The position numbers were made by a program, and so were the translations under genes. A model generated the notes under the pieces. The model saw only the letters and a program-made list of their open reading frames with translations, made no database searches and had not been told where the DNA came from. From contig NZ_FUYX01000003.1 of assembly GCF_900168195.1 (NCBI RefSeq), forward strand, positions 62,001 through 126,000: a DNA stretch of 64,000 nt. The letters are read 5' to 3'. Source of the stretch: Allobosea thiooxidans (GTDB taxonomy: Bacteria; Pseudomonadota; Alphaproteobacteria; Rhizobiales; Beijerinckiaceae). Below, piece by piece: positions 38,026 through 47,156 of this stretch. Position 1 is the first letter of the stretch. Every line of letters begins with the position of its first letter.

Positions 38026-39123
38026 ATGGCTGTTGCCGCGCGCAAGTCGAAAGCTCCCGCTCAATCGAAATCAGCCGGGAAGCCGGCAAGGGCGCGTTCC
38101 GCGAAGGACGGCGCCGGCAAGGCAGGCCCGGCCCTCAGCAACACGCCGACCTTCACCAAGGAAGAAGATCTCCACGCCTATCGCGAGATGCTGCTGATCC
38201 GGCGCTTCGAGGAGAAGGCCGGCCAGATGTACGGCATGGGGCTGATCGGCGGCTTCTGCCACCTCTATATCGGCCAGGAAGCCGTGGTCATCGGCATGCA
38301 GATGGCTTCCAAGGATGGCGACCAGGTCATCACCGGCTATCGCGACCACGGCCACATGCTGGCCTGCGGGATGGAATCGCGCGGCGTCATGGCCGAGCTG
38401 ACCGGCCGGCGCGGCGGCTATTCGCGCGGCAAGGGCGGCTCGATGCATATGTTCAGCCGCGAGAAGAACTTCTATGGCGGCCACGGCATCGTCGGCGCGC
38501 AGGTATCGCTCGGCACGGGCCTCGCCTTCGCCGACTGGTATCGCGGCGACAACACGGTATCGCTGACCTATTTCGGCGACGGCGCCGCGAACCAGGGCCA
38601 GGTCTATGAGAGCTTCAACATGGCCCAGCTCTGGAAGCTGCCGGTCGTGTTCGTCATCGAGAACAACCGCTACGCCATGGGCACCGCGGTGAACCGGGCC
38701 TCGGCCCAGACGGATTTCTCCCGCCGCGGCGCTTCCTTCGGCATTCCCGGCGAGCAGGTGGACGGCATGGACGTCCGCGCCGTCCGTGACGCGGCCCTGC
38801 GCGCCATCGAGCACGCCCGCTCCGGCAAGGGGCCCTATATCCTCGAGATGCAGACCTACCGCTATCGCGGCCACTCGATGTCGGACCCGGCGAAGTACCG
38901 CTCCAAGGACGAGGTCCAGCGGATGCGCGAGGAGCACGACCCGATCGAGCAGGTCCGGGCGCGCCTCGTCCGCGAGTTCAAGATCGGCGAGGACGAGCTC
39001 AAGGCGATCGACGCCAAGGTGCGCGAGATCGTCAACGACGCCGCCGAATTCGCCACGCACGACCCCGAGCCCGATCCGTCCGAGCTCTTCACCGACATCC
39101 TGCTGGAGCCGGCGCAGGGCTGA
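38026..39123 (+). CDS. pdhA: Pyruvate dehydrogenase E1 component, alpha subunit
   Basis: A 365-residue thiamine-diphosphate enzyme subunit that with PdhB decarboxylates pyruvate and loads the acetyl group on lipoyl. Key parts: [12 protein letters not shown], the TPP motif [20 protein letters not shown] ending in ENNRYAMGT, and the phospho-loop region [16 protein letters not shown]. The first 45 residues are Ala/Lys/Pro-rich, common in rhizobial PdhA. The start at 38026 has GGAGG 9 bases upstream; the in-frame ATG at 37951 lies in the leader, which also holds a CCTTTG/CAAAGG hairpin. First gene of the pdhABC-lpd cluster. Confidence 0.95.
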   Translation: MAVAARKSKAPAQSKSAGKPARARSAKDGAGKAGPALSNTPTFTKEEDLHAYREMLLIRRFEEKAGQMYGMGLIGGFCHLYIGQEAVVIGMQMASKDGDQVITGYRDHGHMLACGMESRGVMAELTGRRGGYSRGKGGSMHMFSREKNFYGGHGIVGAQVSLGTGLAFADWYRGDNTVSLTYFGDGAANQGQVYESFNMAQLWKLPVVFVIENNRYAMGTAVNRASAQTDFSRRGASFGIPGEQVDGMDVRAVRDAALRAIEHARSGKGPYILEMQTYRYRGHSMSDPAKYRSKDEVQRMREEHDPIEQVRARLVREFKIGEDELKAIDAKVREIVNDAAEFATHDPEPDPSELFTDILLEPAQG

Positions 39124-39176
39124 GCCCGCGCCATCCGCTTCGTCCTTTCCCCGCGTCTTCGAATCCGGGTGCGTTC

Positions 39177-40595
39177 ATGCCGATCGACATTCTCATGCCT
39201 GCCCTTTCCCCCACCATGGAGGAAGGAAAACTGGCCAAGTGGCTGAAGAAAGAGGGCGATCAGGTCAAGGCAGGCGACATTATCGCCGAGATCGAGACCG
39301 ACAAGGCGACCATGGAGGTCGAGGCGGTCGACGAGGGAGTCCTCGCCAAGATCCTCGTCGCGGACGGCACCGAGAACGTCGCGGTCAACACGCCGATCGG
39401 CATCATCGCCGCCGATGGCGAGGATGTGAGCAAGGCGGCCGCGGCCGACCCGGCGAAGATCAATCCGGCCGTCCCGGCGCCCGCAGCCGAGGCTCCCAAG
39501 CAGGAGGCGGCGGTGGCCGCTTCGGCCGATGCCCCGGCCGCCAGCAAGCCGGACACGGTTCCGGCCCAGGCCAAGGCCTATGATGCCTCCTCCGAATTCC
39601 CTGCGGGCGCCGAGATCGTCTCGATGACGGTCCGCGAGGCGCTGCGCGACGCGATGGCCGAGGAGATGCGCCGCGACAAGGACGTCTTCGTCATGGGCGA
39701 GGAGGTCGCGGAATACCAGGGCGCCTACAAGGTCACCCAGGGCCTGCTGCAGGAATTCGGCGCCAAGCGCGTCATCGACACGCCGATCACCGAGCACGGC
39801 TTTGCCGGCGTCGGCGTCGGCGCGGCGCTCTCGGGCCTCAAGCCCATCGTCGAGTTCATGACCTTCAACTTCGCCATGCAGGCGATCGACCAGATCATCA
39901 ACTCCGCCGCCAAGACGCTCTACATGTCCGGCGGCCAGATGGGCTGCCCGATCGTGTTCCGCGGCCCCAACGGTGCCGCCGCCCGCGTCGCCGCCCAGCA
40001 CAGCCACGACTATGCGGCGTGGTATTCGAACGTGCCGGGCCTCAAGGTCGTGGTGCCCTACAGCGCCTCGGACGCGAAGGGCCTGCTCAAGAGCGCGATC
40101 CGCGACCCGAACCCGGTGATCTTCCTCGAGAACGAGATCATGTACGGCAAGTCCTTCGACCTGCCGAAGGGCGACGATTTCCTGGTTCCGATCGGCAAGG
40201 CCAAGGTCGTGCGCCCCGGCACGGACGTGACCATCGTCTCCTTCGGCATCGGCATGAACTACGCGCTCGGCGCTGCCGAGGCACTGGCCAAGGACGGCAT
40301 CGAGGCGGAGGTCATCGACCTGCGCACCATCCGCCCGATGGACATCGAGACCGTGGTCGCCTCGGTGCAGAAGACCAATCGCTGCGTCGCGGTGGAGGAG
40401 GGCTTCCCGCAGTCCGGCGTCACCGCCGAGATCGGCATGCGCATCATGGAGGCGGCCTTCGACTATCTCGACGCGCCCGTCGCCCGCGTCACCGGCAAGG
40501 ACGTGCCGATGCCCTACGCCGCGAACCTCGAGAAGCTCGCGCTTCCGAACATCGGCGAGGTCGTCGCGGCGGCCAAGGCCGTCTGCTATCGCTGA
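39177..40595 (+). CDS. pdhB: Pyruvate dehydrogenase E1 component, beta subunit, with N-terminal lipoyl domain
   Basis: A 472-residue protein made of a lipoyl domain (1-80, lipoyl Lys43 in [10 protein letters not shown]), an Ala/Pro-rich linker (about 85-140) and a transketolase-like E1-beta domain with [19 protein letters not shown], the [17 protein letters not shown] block and [17 protein letters not shown]. Fusion of a lipoyl domain to E1-beta is known in alphaproteobacteria and in Zymomonas. The lipoyl domain is close in sequence to that of PdhC next door. 53 bases after pdhA. Confidence 0.96.
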   Translation: MPIDILMPALSPTMEEGKLAKWLKKEGDQVKAGDIIAEIETDKATMEVEAVDEGVLAKILVADGTENVAVNTPIGIIAADGEDVSKAAAADPAKINPAVPAPAAEAPKQEAAVAASADAPAASKPDTVPAQAKAYDASSEFPAGAEIVSMTVREALRDAMAEEMRRDKDVFVMGEEVAEYQGAYKVTQGLLQEFGAKRVIDTPITEHGFAGVGVGAALSGLKPIVEFMTFNFAMQAIDQIINSAAKTLYMSGGQMGCPIVFRGPNGAAARVAAQHSHDYAAWYSNVPGLKVVVPYSASDAKGLLKSAIRDPNPVIFLENEIMYGKSFDLPKGDDFLVPIGKAKVVRPGTDVTIVSFGIGMNYALGAAEALAKDGIEAEVIDLRTIRPMDIETVVASVQKTNRCVAVEEGFPQSGVTAEIGMRIMEAAFDYLDAPVARVTGKDVPMPYAANLEKLALPNIGEVVAAAKAVCYR

Positions 40596-40609
40596 GAAGG
40601 GGCTGACCG

Positions 40610-41968
40610 ATGCCGACCAACATCCTGATGCCCGCGCTCTCTCCGACGATGGAGAAGGGCAATCTCGCCAAGTGGCTGAAGAAGGAAGGCGATACGATCA
40701 AATCCGGCGACATCATCGCCGAGATCGAGACCGACAAGGCCACGATGGAAGTCGAGGCGGTGGATGAGGGCATCCTCGCCAAGATCGTGGTGCCGGAAGG
40801 CACGGCCGACGTCGCCGTCAACGAGGTCATCGGCGTGATCGCCGGCGAGGGCGAGGACGCCAAGAGCGTCGCCGCTCCGGCGGCTGGCGGCGCTCCGAAG
40901 GCCGAGGCGCCCAAGGCCGAGCCTGCGAAGGCCGAAGCCGCGCCGGCGGCGGCTCCCGCTCCCGCCAAGGCGCCCGAGGCGCCGGCTGCAGCCGCGGCTC
41001 CGGCCAAGGCCGACGGCAATCGGCCCTTCGCCTCGCCGCTGGCGCGGCGTCTCGCCAAGGAGGCCGGGCTCGACCTCGCCGCCATCCAGGGCTCCGGCCC
41101 GCATGGCCGCATCGTCGAGAAGGACGTCGAGGCTGCGAAGAAGGGCGGCGGTGCGAAGGCCGCTCCGGCGGCGGTTCCCGCCGGCGCACCGGGCGCGCCC
41201 AAGCCCGCCGCTGCGCCGCTCGCGGCCGGGCCGTCCGACGAGCAGATCAAGAAGCTGTTCGAGCCGGGCTCCTATGAGGAGATCCCGCATGACGGCATGC
41301 GCAAGACGATCGCCCGCCGCCTCACCGAGGCCAAGCAGACGATCCCGCATTTCTACGTCACGCTGGATTGCGAACTCGATGCGCTCCTGAAGCTGCGCGC
41401 CGAGCTCAATGCCGCCGCTCCCGAGAAGGACGGCAAGCCGGCCTACAAGCTCTCGGTCAACGACATGGTGATCAAGGCGCTGGCGCTGGCGCTCAGGGCC
41501 GTGCCCGACGCCAACGTCTCCTGGACCGACGGCGCCATGCTCAAGCACAAGCATGCCGATGTCGGCGTCGCGGTCTCGATCCCCGGCGGCCTGATCACAC
41601 CGATCGTGCGCGACGCCTGCCACAAGACGCTGTCGCAGATCTCAAACGAGATGAAGGACTATGCGACCCGCGCCAAGGCCCGCAAGCTGAAACCCGAGGA
41701 GTATCAGGGCGGCACCACGGCTGTCTCCAATCTCGGCATGTTCGGGGTCAAGGACTTCGCCGCGGTGATCAACCCGCCGCATGCGACGATCCTGGCGGTC
41801 GGCGCCGGCGAGCCGCGCGTCGTCGTCAAGAACGGCCAGCCGGCCGTCGCCACGGTGATGTCGGTGACGCTCTCGACCGATCACCGCGCCGTCGACGGTG
41901 CGCTCGGCGCCGAGCTGCTGCAGGCGTTCAAGGGCTATATCGAGAAGCCCATGGCGATGCTGGTGTGA
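40610..41968 (+). CDS. pdhC: Dihydrolipoamide acetyltransferase (E2) of pyruvate dehydrogenase
   Basis: A 452-residue E2 core protein. A lipoyl domain (1-80, Lys43), an Ala/Pro linker, a peripheral subunit-binding domain (about 138-175: [33 protein letters not shown]), a second linker and the catalytic domain (about 225-452) with active-site His425 and Asp429 in STDHRAVDGALGAELL. It transfers the acetyl group to CoA and forms the core of the complex. Starts 14 bases after pdhB. Confidence 0.96.
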   Translation: MPTNILMPALSPTMEKGNLAKWLKKEGDTIKSGDIIAEIETDKATMEVEAVDEGILAKIVVPEGTADVAVNEVIGVIAGEGEDAKSVAAPAAGGAPKAEAPKAEPAKAEAAPAAAPAPAKAPEAPAAAAAPAKADGNRPFASPLARRLAKEAGLDLAAIQGSGPHGRIVEKDVEAAKKGGGAKAAPAAVPAGAPGAPKPAAAPLAAGPSDEQIKKLFEPGSYEEIPHDGMRKTIARRLTEAKQTIPHFYVTLDCELDALLKLRAELNAAAPEKDGKPAYKLSVNDMVIKALALALRAVPDANVSWTDGAMLKHKHADVGVAVSIPGGLITPIVRDACHKTLSQISNEMKDYATRAKARKLKPEEYQGGTTAVSNLGMFGVKDFAAVINPPHATILAVGAGEPRVVVKNGQPAVATVMSVTLSTDHRAVDGALGAELLQAFKGYIEKPMAMLV

Positions 41969-41983
41969 GCGGCGGAGGCAATC

Positions 41984-43423
41984 ATGGCTGACTACGACAT
42001 CATCGTCATCGGCTCCGGCCCGGGCGGCTACATCGCCGCGATCCGGGCCGCGCAGCTCGGCTTCAAGACCGCGATCGTCGAGCGCGAGCATCTCGCCGGC
42101 ATCTGCTCGAACTGGGGCTGCATTCCGACCAAGGCGCTGCTGCGCTCGGCCGAGATCCTGCATTACGGCCAGCACGCCAAGGACTACGGCCTGACGCTGG
42201 AAGGCTCGTTCAAGGCCGATCTGGAGGCCATCGTGAAGCGTTCGCGCGGCATCGCCGTGCGGATGAACAACGGCGTCCAGTTCCTGATGAAGAAGAACAA
42301 GGTCGACGTGATCTGGGGCGAGGCCAAGCTGACCAAGCCCGGCACGATCGCGGTCGCGCCGACCAAGAAGCCGGCGATGCAGCCGCAAGGACCGGTGCCG
42401 AAGGGCGCCAAGGGCGAGGGCACCTATACCGCCGACCATATCATCGTCGCGACCGGCGCCCGACCGCGCGCGCTGCCCGGCCTCGAGCCGGACGGCAAGC
42501 TGATCTGGACCTATTTCGAGTCGATGGTCCCGGCCAAGATGCCGAAATCGCTCCTCGTGATGGGCTCCGGCGCCATCGGCATCGAGTTCGCCTCGTTCTA
42601 CCGGACGATGGGTGTCGAGGTGACGGTGGTCGAGGTGCTGCCGCAGGTCGTGCCGGTGGAGGATGCCGAGATCGGCGCCTTCGCCCGCAAGGCCTTCGAG
42701 AAGCAGGGCATGAAGATCATCACCAGCGCCAAGGTGACGAAGGTCGAGAAGGGCGCGGACTCCGTCACCGCCCATATCGAGGACGAGAAGGGCGGCAAGC
42801 AGACGATCACGGCGGATCGCATGATCTCGGCCGTCGGCGTCGTCGGCAACATCGAGAACATCGGGCTCGAGACGCTCGGCGTGAAGACCGACCGCGGCTG
42901 CATCGTCATCGACGATTTCTGCCGCACCAACGTCAAGGGCGTCTACGCGATCGGCGACGTCGCCGGCCCGCCGATGCTGGCCCACAAGGCCGAGCATGAG
43001 GCGGTGATCTGCGTCGAGGCGATCAAGGGCCTGCACCCGCATCCGATGGACAAGGCGATGATCCCGGGCTGCACCTATTGCCATCCACAGATCGCCAGCG
43101 TCGGCCTGACCGAGGCGAAGGCCAAGGCCGCCGGCTACGAGATCAAGGTCGGTCGCTTCAACTTCGTCGCCAACGGCAAGGCTGTGGCGCTCGGCGAGGA
43201 TAGCGGCCTGGCGAAGACGATCTTCGACGCCAAGACCGGCAAGCTGCTCGGTGCCCATCTCGTCGGCCCGGAGGTCACCGAGCTGATCCAGGGCTTCGTC
43301 GTCGCGATGAATCTCGAGACGACCGAGGAAGAGCTGATGCACACCATCTTCCCGCATCCGACCCTGTCGGAGGTGATGAAGGAGAGCGTGCTCGACGCCT
43401 ATGGCAAGGTCCTCAACGCCTGA
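41984..43423 (+). CDS. lpdA: Dihydrolipoamide dehydrogenase (E3)
   Basis: A 479-residue FAD flavoprotein that reoxidises dihydrolipoyl groups using NAD. FAD motif DIIVIGSGPGGYIAAIRAAQ, redox-active disulfide Cys41/Cys46 in GICSNWGCIPTKAL, NAD site LLVMGSGAIGIEFAS, FAD contact YAIGDVAGPPMLAHKA, and C-terminal catalytic His in HTIFPHPTLSE. A short insert KKPAMQPQGPVPKGAKGE (about 127-144), typical of PDH-linked rhizobial LpdA. 15 bases after pdhC; last gene of the core cluster. Confidence 0.96.
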   Translation: MADYDIIVIGSGPGGYIAAIRAAQLGFKTAIVEREHLAGICSNWGCIPTKALLRSAEILHYGQHAKDYGLTLEGSFKADLEAIVKRSRGIAVRMNNGVQFLMKKNKVDVIWGEAKLTKPGTIAVAPTKKPAMQPQGPVPKGAKGEGTYTADHIIVATGARPRALPGLEPDGKLIWTYFESMVPAKMPKSLLVMGSGAIGIEFASFYRTMGVEVTVVEVLPQVVPVEDAEIGAFARKAFEKQGMKIITSAKVTKVEKGADSVTAHIEDEKGGKQTITADRMISAVGVVGNIENIGLETLGVKTDRGCIVIDDFCRTNVKGVYAIGDVAGPPMLAHKAEHEAVICVEAIKGLHPHPMDKAMIPGCTYCHPQIASVGLTEAKAKAAGYEIKVGRFNFVANGKAVALGEDSGLAKTIFDAKTGKLLGAHLVGPEVTELIQGFVVAMNLETTEEELMHTIFPHPTLSEVMKESVLDAYGKVLNA

Positions 43424-43450
43424 GGAGTTGACGTAGCGTCACTATTCGGT

Positions 43451-43487
43451 GTTTCCTGCCTCGTTCAAGAACAAACGGGCGGGAAAC
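43451..43487 (+). other. Stem-loop immediately before the FkbM methyltransferase gene
   Basis: GTTTCCTGCCTCGTT (43451-43465) can pair with AACGGGCGGGAAAC (43474-43487) with one bulge and a G-U pair, giving about 13 base pairs and a short loop. The 3' arm contains the only purine-rich stretch (GGGCGGGAAA) that could serve as ribosome binding site for the ATG at 43492, so the fold would hide it. No U-tract follows, so it is unlikely to be an intrinsic terminator of lpdA. Confidence 0.5.
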
Positions 43488-43491
43488 AACC

Positions 43492-44316
43492 ATGCCGGAC
43501 GACCTGATCTACGATGTCGGGCAGCACCGGGGCGAGGACACGGCCTATTATCTGGCCAAGGGTTTTCGCGTCGTCGCCTTCGAAGCCAATCCGGATCTGG
43601 TCGAGGCCTGCGCGCGCCGTTTCTCGCGCGAGATCGACGACGGACGCCTGACGATCGAGTCCGGCGCCATCGCTCCGCCGGACGCGGGCGAGGCGGTCAC
43701 CTTCTACCGCAACGAGATGACCGTCTGGGGTACGACCTCGCCGGACTGGCAGGAGCGCAACCAGAAGCTCGGCCGGCAGAGCGGGGCGATCACGCTGCCG
43801 CGGCTGGATTTCGCCGAGGCGCTGCGTCGCCATCAGGCGCCGTATTTCCTCAAGATCGACGTCGAGGGCGCCGATCACCATATCCTCGACGTGATCGCAT
43901 CGTCCGGCGTGACGCCGGAGCATATTTCCATCGAGTCGGAGAAGGTCGATTTCGACGTGCTGGTCGAGGAGGTCGACCGCCTCGTCTCGCTCGGCTATCG
44001 GCGCTTTCGCGCCGTCCAGCAGGCCAACGTCGTCGGCCGGCGCCTGCCGGTCCGGACGCTGGGCGGCGGCACCGTCGTCCATCGCTTCGAGCGGCATGGC
44101 TCCGGCCCCTTCGGCGACGATCTCGACCAGCCCTGGCTGTCACGAGACGCGGTGATCGAGGATTACCGCCGTATCTTCCGGCTCTACCGGCTGTTCGGCG
44201 ACAAGTCCTTCCTGAGGAACCTGCCGGTCATCGGCCAGTTCGTCCGCCTCGGCAGCCATTTCCGCCCCTATCCGCTGCCGGGATGGTACGACACCCACGC
44301 CTGGCGCGGGGCCTGA
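43492..44316 (+). CDS. FkbM family methyltransferase
   Basis: A 274-residue SAM-dependent methyltransferase. The SAM-binding start LIYDVGQHRGEDTAYYLAKG with VVAFEANPDLVEAC, the FkbM-type YFLKIDVEGADHHILDVI and ISIESEKVDFDVLVEEV are the domain hallmarks (about residues 5-190). The C-terminal part is Arg/Tyr/Phe-rich and unlike most FkbM proteins. FkbM enzymes O-methylate sugars or natural products; the substrate is unknown. It lies between lpdA and lipA without an evident link to them, and its ribosome binding site is inside a stem-loop. Confidence 0.85.
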   Translation: MPDDLIYDVGQHRGEDTAYYLAKGFRVVAFEANPDLVEACARRFSREIDDGRLTIESGAIAPPDAGEAVTFYRNEMTVWGTTSPDWQERNQKLGRQSGAITLPRLDFAEALRRHQAPYFLKIDVEGADHHILDVIASSGVTPEHISIESEKVDFDVLVEEVDRLVSLGYRRFRAVQQANVVGRRLPVRTLGGGTVVHRFERHGSGPFGDDLDQPWLSRDAVIEDYRRIFRLYRLFGDKSFLRNLPVIGQFVRLGSHFRPYPLPGWYDTHAWRGA

Positions 44317-44373
44317 ACGCGCCGGGCGAACCGGGCTCTGGCCCGGGCGGCGCGGAAACCGCATACTGCGCTG

Positions 44374-44712
44374 ATGGCCCCGCGTTCCCGCAAATCCTCC
44401 AAGCCCGACCGTGTCGTCCGCGACGAGGAGGTCGAGATCCTGCCGCCGCGCCGGGCGACGGCGCTCGACTGGAGCGTCGTGGTGCCGACCGTCGCCTTCG
44501 GCACGGCGACCGGCTTCGTCGCCAGCCTAGTGGTCGGCGGCGGCGGATTGATCCGACATGCGGTGGTCGGCGTCCTCGGCATGCTGGTTGGCCAGGGCAT
44601 CGTGCGGGTGACCGGCTGGCGGCTGCGAACCGGCCATGGTTTCCTCGACGAGGCCGGCATGGCGGTGCTGGGCGCGATCCTCGTCATCCTGCTGGCGCGC
44701 TTCATCGCCTGA
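44374..44712 (+). CDS. Small membrane protein with two hydrophobic hairpins, hypothetical
   Basis: A 112-residue protein with a charged N-terminus (APRSRKSSKPDRVVRDEEVEI), then hydrophobic segments at about 34-55, 58-78 and 92-111 with Gly-rich loops. The overall layout, in particular GFVASLVVGGGGLIRHAVVG and AGMAVLGAILVILLARFIA, resembles GlsB/YeaQ transglycosylase-associated membrane proteins, and the next gene is a true member of that family. No clear ribosome binding site. Function unknown; a possible paralogue of its neighbour. Confidence 0.6.
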   Translation: MAPRSRKSSKPDRVVRDEEVEILPPRRATALDWSVVVPTVAFGTATGFVASLVVGGGGLIRHAVVGVLGMLVGQGIVRVTGWRLRTGHGFLDEAGMAVLGAILVILLARFIA

Positions 44713-44728
44713 AGGCGTGCTGGATCAC

Positions 44729-44753
44729 GGAACCCGGCAAGGAGCCGGCGGTT
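44729..44753 (+). promoter_or_regulatory. Candidate EcfG (general stress) promoter for the GlsB-like gene
   Basis: GGAAC (44729-44733), a 16-base spacer and GGTT (44750-44753), one mismatch from the alphaproteobacterial EcfG consensus GGAAC-N16/17-CGTT. The predicted start site would leave a leader of about 35 bases to ATG 44795, a good fit. GlsB/YeaQ proteins are often stress induced. Confidence 0.4.
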
Positions 44754-44794
44754 GTGTTGGCGCGCATTCGCGCATGGCTAGGGGGACTTCTGCG

Positions 44795-45073
44795 ATGGAA
44801 AGCTTTGCCGCCACCATGGCCCAGCCGGGCTATGGCTTCTTCATGACGCTGCTGATCGGCCTGCTCGCCGGCTGGATCGCCGAGCGCCTGACTTCGGCCG
44901 GGCACGGCCTCTTCACCAACATGCTCGTCGGTGTCGCAGGCTCCTTCGTTGGCGCCAAGGTCGCGGAACTCATGGAGATTCCGGTCTACGGCTTCTGGCG
45001 AACCCTGGCCGCCGCGGTGGCGGGTGCCATCATCGTGATCGCGATCTGGAACGCGGCACGCGGACGCGGTTGA
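44795..45073 (+). CDS. GlsB/YeaQ/YmgE family stress-response membrane protein
   Basis: A 92-residue protein with three membrane segments (about 14-32, 40-58, 70-88) and Gly-rich turns: FFMTLLIGLLAGWIAERL, then NMLVGVAGSFVGAKVAE, then AAAVAGAIIVIAIW. This is the transglycosylase-associated protein family (GlsB/YeaQ/YmgE), small stress-related inner membrane proteins of poorly known function. ATG 44795 has GGGGGA 8 bases upstream, and a candidate EcfG promoter lies 42 bases upstream. A 9-base hairpin follows before lipA. Confidence 0.85.
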   Translation: MESFAATMAQPGYGFFMTLLIGLLAGWIAERLTSAGHGLFTNMLVGVAGSFVGAKVAELMEIPVYGFWRTLAAAVAGAIIVIAIWNAARGRG

Positions 45074-45125
45074 CCTGCGCCAGGGCGCCGGCAGTTGCGA
45101 TAGCGCGCTCGGGGGATTAGCTAGA

Positions 45126-45148
45126 GGGAGCCGGCCAGACCGGCTCCC
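45126..45148 (+). terminator. Hairpin between the GlsB-like gene and lipA
   Basis: Perfect stem GGGAGCCGG / CCGGCTCCC (45126-45134, 45140-45148), loop CCAGA, 24 bases before the lipA ATG. The following U-tract is poor (GCTTATGT), so it may be a weak terminator or part of the lipA leader. Confidence 0.5.
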
Positions 45149-45171
45149 GCTTATGTAGCCCGGACTCCGAT

Positions 45172-46167
45172 ATGGCGCTTGTTCTCGACCTGCTGAACCG
45201 CGATCCGCGGCCCAATGCCGGCAACCCGAAGGCGCAACCGGCGGAAGTCCGCCACCCCGAGAAGCAGAAGCGTGCGGAGAATCCGGTCCTGCGCAAGCCG
45301 GACTGGATCCGCGTCAAGGCGCCGGGCTCGCCGAAATGGGCCGAGACCAAGGCGATCGTGAAGGCCGAGAAGCTGGTCACCGTCTGCGAGGAGGCCGGCT
45401 GCCCCAATATCGGCGAGTGCTGGGAGAAGAAGCACGCCACCTTCATGATCATGGGCGACACCTGCACGCGGGCCTGCGCCTTCTGCAACGTGAAGACCGG
45501 CGTGCCGCAGGCGCTCGACCCCGAGGAGCCGCGCAAGATCGCCGAGGCCGTCACCAAGCTCGGGCTCGAGCATGTCGTCATCACCTCGGTCGACCGTGAC
45601 GACCTCAAGGATGGCGGGGCCGAGCATTTCGCGCAGGTGATCGGCGCGATTCGCAAGATGTCGCCCAGCACCACCATCGAGATCTTGACGCCGGACTTCC
45701 TGCGCAAGCCGGGGGCGCTCGAGGTGGTCGTCGCGGCCAAGCCCGACGTGTTCAACCACAACATGGAGACGGTGCCGGGCAAGTACCTCAAGGTGCGGCC
45801 GGGCGCGCGCTATTTCCACTCGCTGCGGCTGCTGCAGCGGGTCAAGGAGCTCGACCCGACGATCTTCACCAAGTCCGGCATCATGGTCGGCCTCGGCGAG
45901 GAGCGGAACGAGATCCTGCAGCTGATGGACGACCTGCGCTCGGCCGATGTCGACTTCATGACCATCGGCCAGTACCTGGCACCGTCGCGCAAGCATCATG
46001 CGGTGATCCGCTTCGTCACGCCGGACGAGTTCAAGAGCTTCGAGACCATCGCCTATGCCAAGGGCTTCCTGATGGTCTCCTCGACGCCGCTGACCCGCTC
46101 CTCGCACCATGCCGGCGAGGATTTCGCGCGGCTGCGCGCGAACCGGGCGGCGCGGCTGGGCCAGTAG
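45172..46167 (+). CDS. lipA: Lipoyl synthase
   Basis: A 331-residue radical-SAM enzyme that inserts two sulfurs into octanoyl groups on lipoyl domains, such as those of PdhB and PdhC encoded upstream. The auxiliary 4Fe-4S cluster ligands are Cys72/77/83 ([14 protein letters not shown]) and the radical-SAM cluster ligands Cys98/102/105 (CTRACAFC). [14 protein letters not shown] and the C-terminal [10 protein letters not shown], with the terminal Ser/Arg region, are also canonical. Linkage to pdh and suf fits its need for Fe-S clusters. 14 bases ahead of the RatA/COQ10-like gene. Confidence 0.96.
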   Translation: MALVLDLLNRDPRPNAGNPKAQPAEVRHPEKQKRAENPVLRKPDWIRVKAPGSPKWAETKAIVKAEKLVTVCEEAGCPNIGECWEKKHATFMIMGDTCTRACAFCNVKTGVPQALDPEEPRKIAEAVTKLGLEHVVITSVDRDDLKDGGAEHFAQVIGAIRKMSPSTTIEILTPDFLRKPGALEVVVAAKPDVFNHNMETVPGKYLKVRPGARYFHSLRLLQRVKELDPTIFTKSGIMVGLGEERNEILQLMDDLRSADVDFMTIGQYLAPSRKHHAVIRFVTPDEFKSFETIAYAKGFLMVSSTPLTRSSHHAGEDFARLRANRAARLGQ

Positions 46168-46181
46168 CGGCGCCGCTGCCC

Positions 46182-46652
46182 ATGCCGATGTTCAACAGCA
46201 CCCGCCGGGTGAAGCACTCGCCCGAGCAGATGTTCGCGCTCGTGGCGGATGTCGATAAATACCCGCAGTTCCTGCCGCTCTGCGAGGGGCTGACGGTGCG
46301 GCGGCGCATACCGCGCGACGGCGGCGGCGAGGTGCTGCTGGCCGACATGACGGTCGGCTACAAGGCGATCCGCGAGACCTTCACCAGTCGCGTCACGCTG
46401 GACCCGGCCAGCCTCAAGATCCTGGTCGAATATGTCGACGGGCCGTTCCGCCACCTGGAGAACCGCTGGACCTTCAAGCCGCATGAGGCCGGCTGCGAGG
46501 TCGGGTTCTTCATCTCCTACGAATTCGCCAGCCGCATGCTCGGCATGCTGATGGGCGCGATGTTCGACAAGGCCTTCCACAAGTTCTCGGAAGCCTTCGA
46601 GAAGCGTGCCGATCTGGTCTATGGCCGGGGCGCGGCGCCGGCGCTCGGCTGA
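46182..46652 (+). CDS. COQ10/RatA-type START-domain protein
   Basis: A 156-residue START/SRPBCC fold. PMFNSTRRVKHSPEQMFALVADVDKYPQFLPLC, cited as the domain start, leads into CEGLTVRRRI, DGPFRHLENRWTFKP and a C-terminal helix GAMFDKAFHKFSEAFEKRA. This family includes mitochondrial COQ10, which binds coenzyme Q for respiration, and the E. coli protein RatA, once described as a toxin. In alphaproteobacteria a coenzyme Q chaperone role is more likely. It follows lipA by 14 bases, so both are probably cotranscribed. It converges with cinA. Confidence 0.88.
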   Translation: MPMFNSTRRVKHSPEQMFALVADVDKYPQFLPLCEGLTVRRRIPRDGGGEVLLADMTVGYKAIRETFTSRVTLDPASLKILVEYVDGPFRHLENRWTFKPHEAGCEVGFFISYEFASRMLGMLMGAMFDKAFHKFSEAFEKRADLVYGRGAAPALG

Positions 46653-46656
46653 GGGC

Positions 46657-47154
46657 TCAGGGACGGGCGAGGACCGTCTCGCGCAGCAGGTCGAGCGCCT
46701 CCAGCACGCTCAACCGCCGGATCTCGTCACGCGACAATTCGCCGAAGCGCCGCTCGCGATGCTGCGTGCCCGACGGACCGGCGCAGGCGAAATGTACCAG
46801 TCCGACCGGCTTCTCGACGCTTCCGCCGCCCGGTCCGGCGACGCCGGTGATCGAGACGGCGAAGGTGGCGTCCAGGCGCTGGCGTCCGCCCTCCGCCATC
46901 GCCCGCGCGACCGGCTCGCTCACCGCACCGTATTTCTCGAGCAGAGCGGCCGGCACTCCCGCCAGGGCGGCCTTGGCTTCGTTCGCGTAGGTGATCAGCC
47001 CGCCCTGCACCATGGCGGAGGAGCCGGCGATGGCCGTCAGCGCGCCGCAGACCAGGCCGCCGGTGCAGGACTCGACCGTCGCCACCGTGAAGCCACGCTC
47101 CTTGCTCAAGTCGAGCAGCTCTGCCGCCAGTGAACGAATGTCGAGGTCGAACAC
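46657..47154 (-). CDS. CinA family nicotinamide-nucleotide amidohydrolase
   Basis: A 165-residue CinA C-terminal domain protein (PncC type). The nucleophile region TVATVESCTGGLVCGALT, the conserved GLITYANEAKAALAGVP, AVSITGVAGPGGGSVEKPVG and the C-terminal FGELSRDEIRRLSVLEAL are all typical. It deamidates nicotinamide mononucleotide to nicotinic acid mononucleotide in NAD salvage. GTG 47154 is preferred: GGAGGA lies 7 bases upstream at the end of ispDF, whose stop is two bases away. An overlapping TTG six bases earlier is possible. Confidence 0.88.
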   Translation of the reverse strand: MFDLDIRSLAAELLDLSKERGFTVATVESCTGGLVCGALTAIAGSSAMVQGGLITYANEAKAALAGVPAALLEKYGAVSEPVARAMAEGGRQRLDATFAVSITGVAGPGGGSVEKPVGLVHFACAGPSGTQHRERRFGELSRDEIRRLSVLEALDLLRETVLARP

Positions 47155-47156
47155 GG

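Noticed and set aside
41642..43357. 571-codon open frame antisense to pdhC end and lpdA
   Set aside because: Antisense shadow; LpdA on the plus strand has all catalytic motifs.
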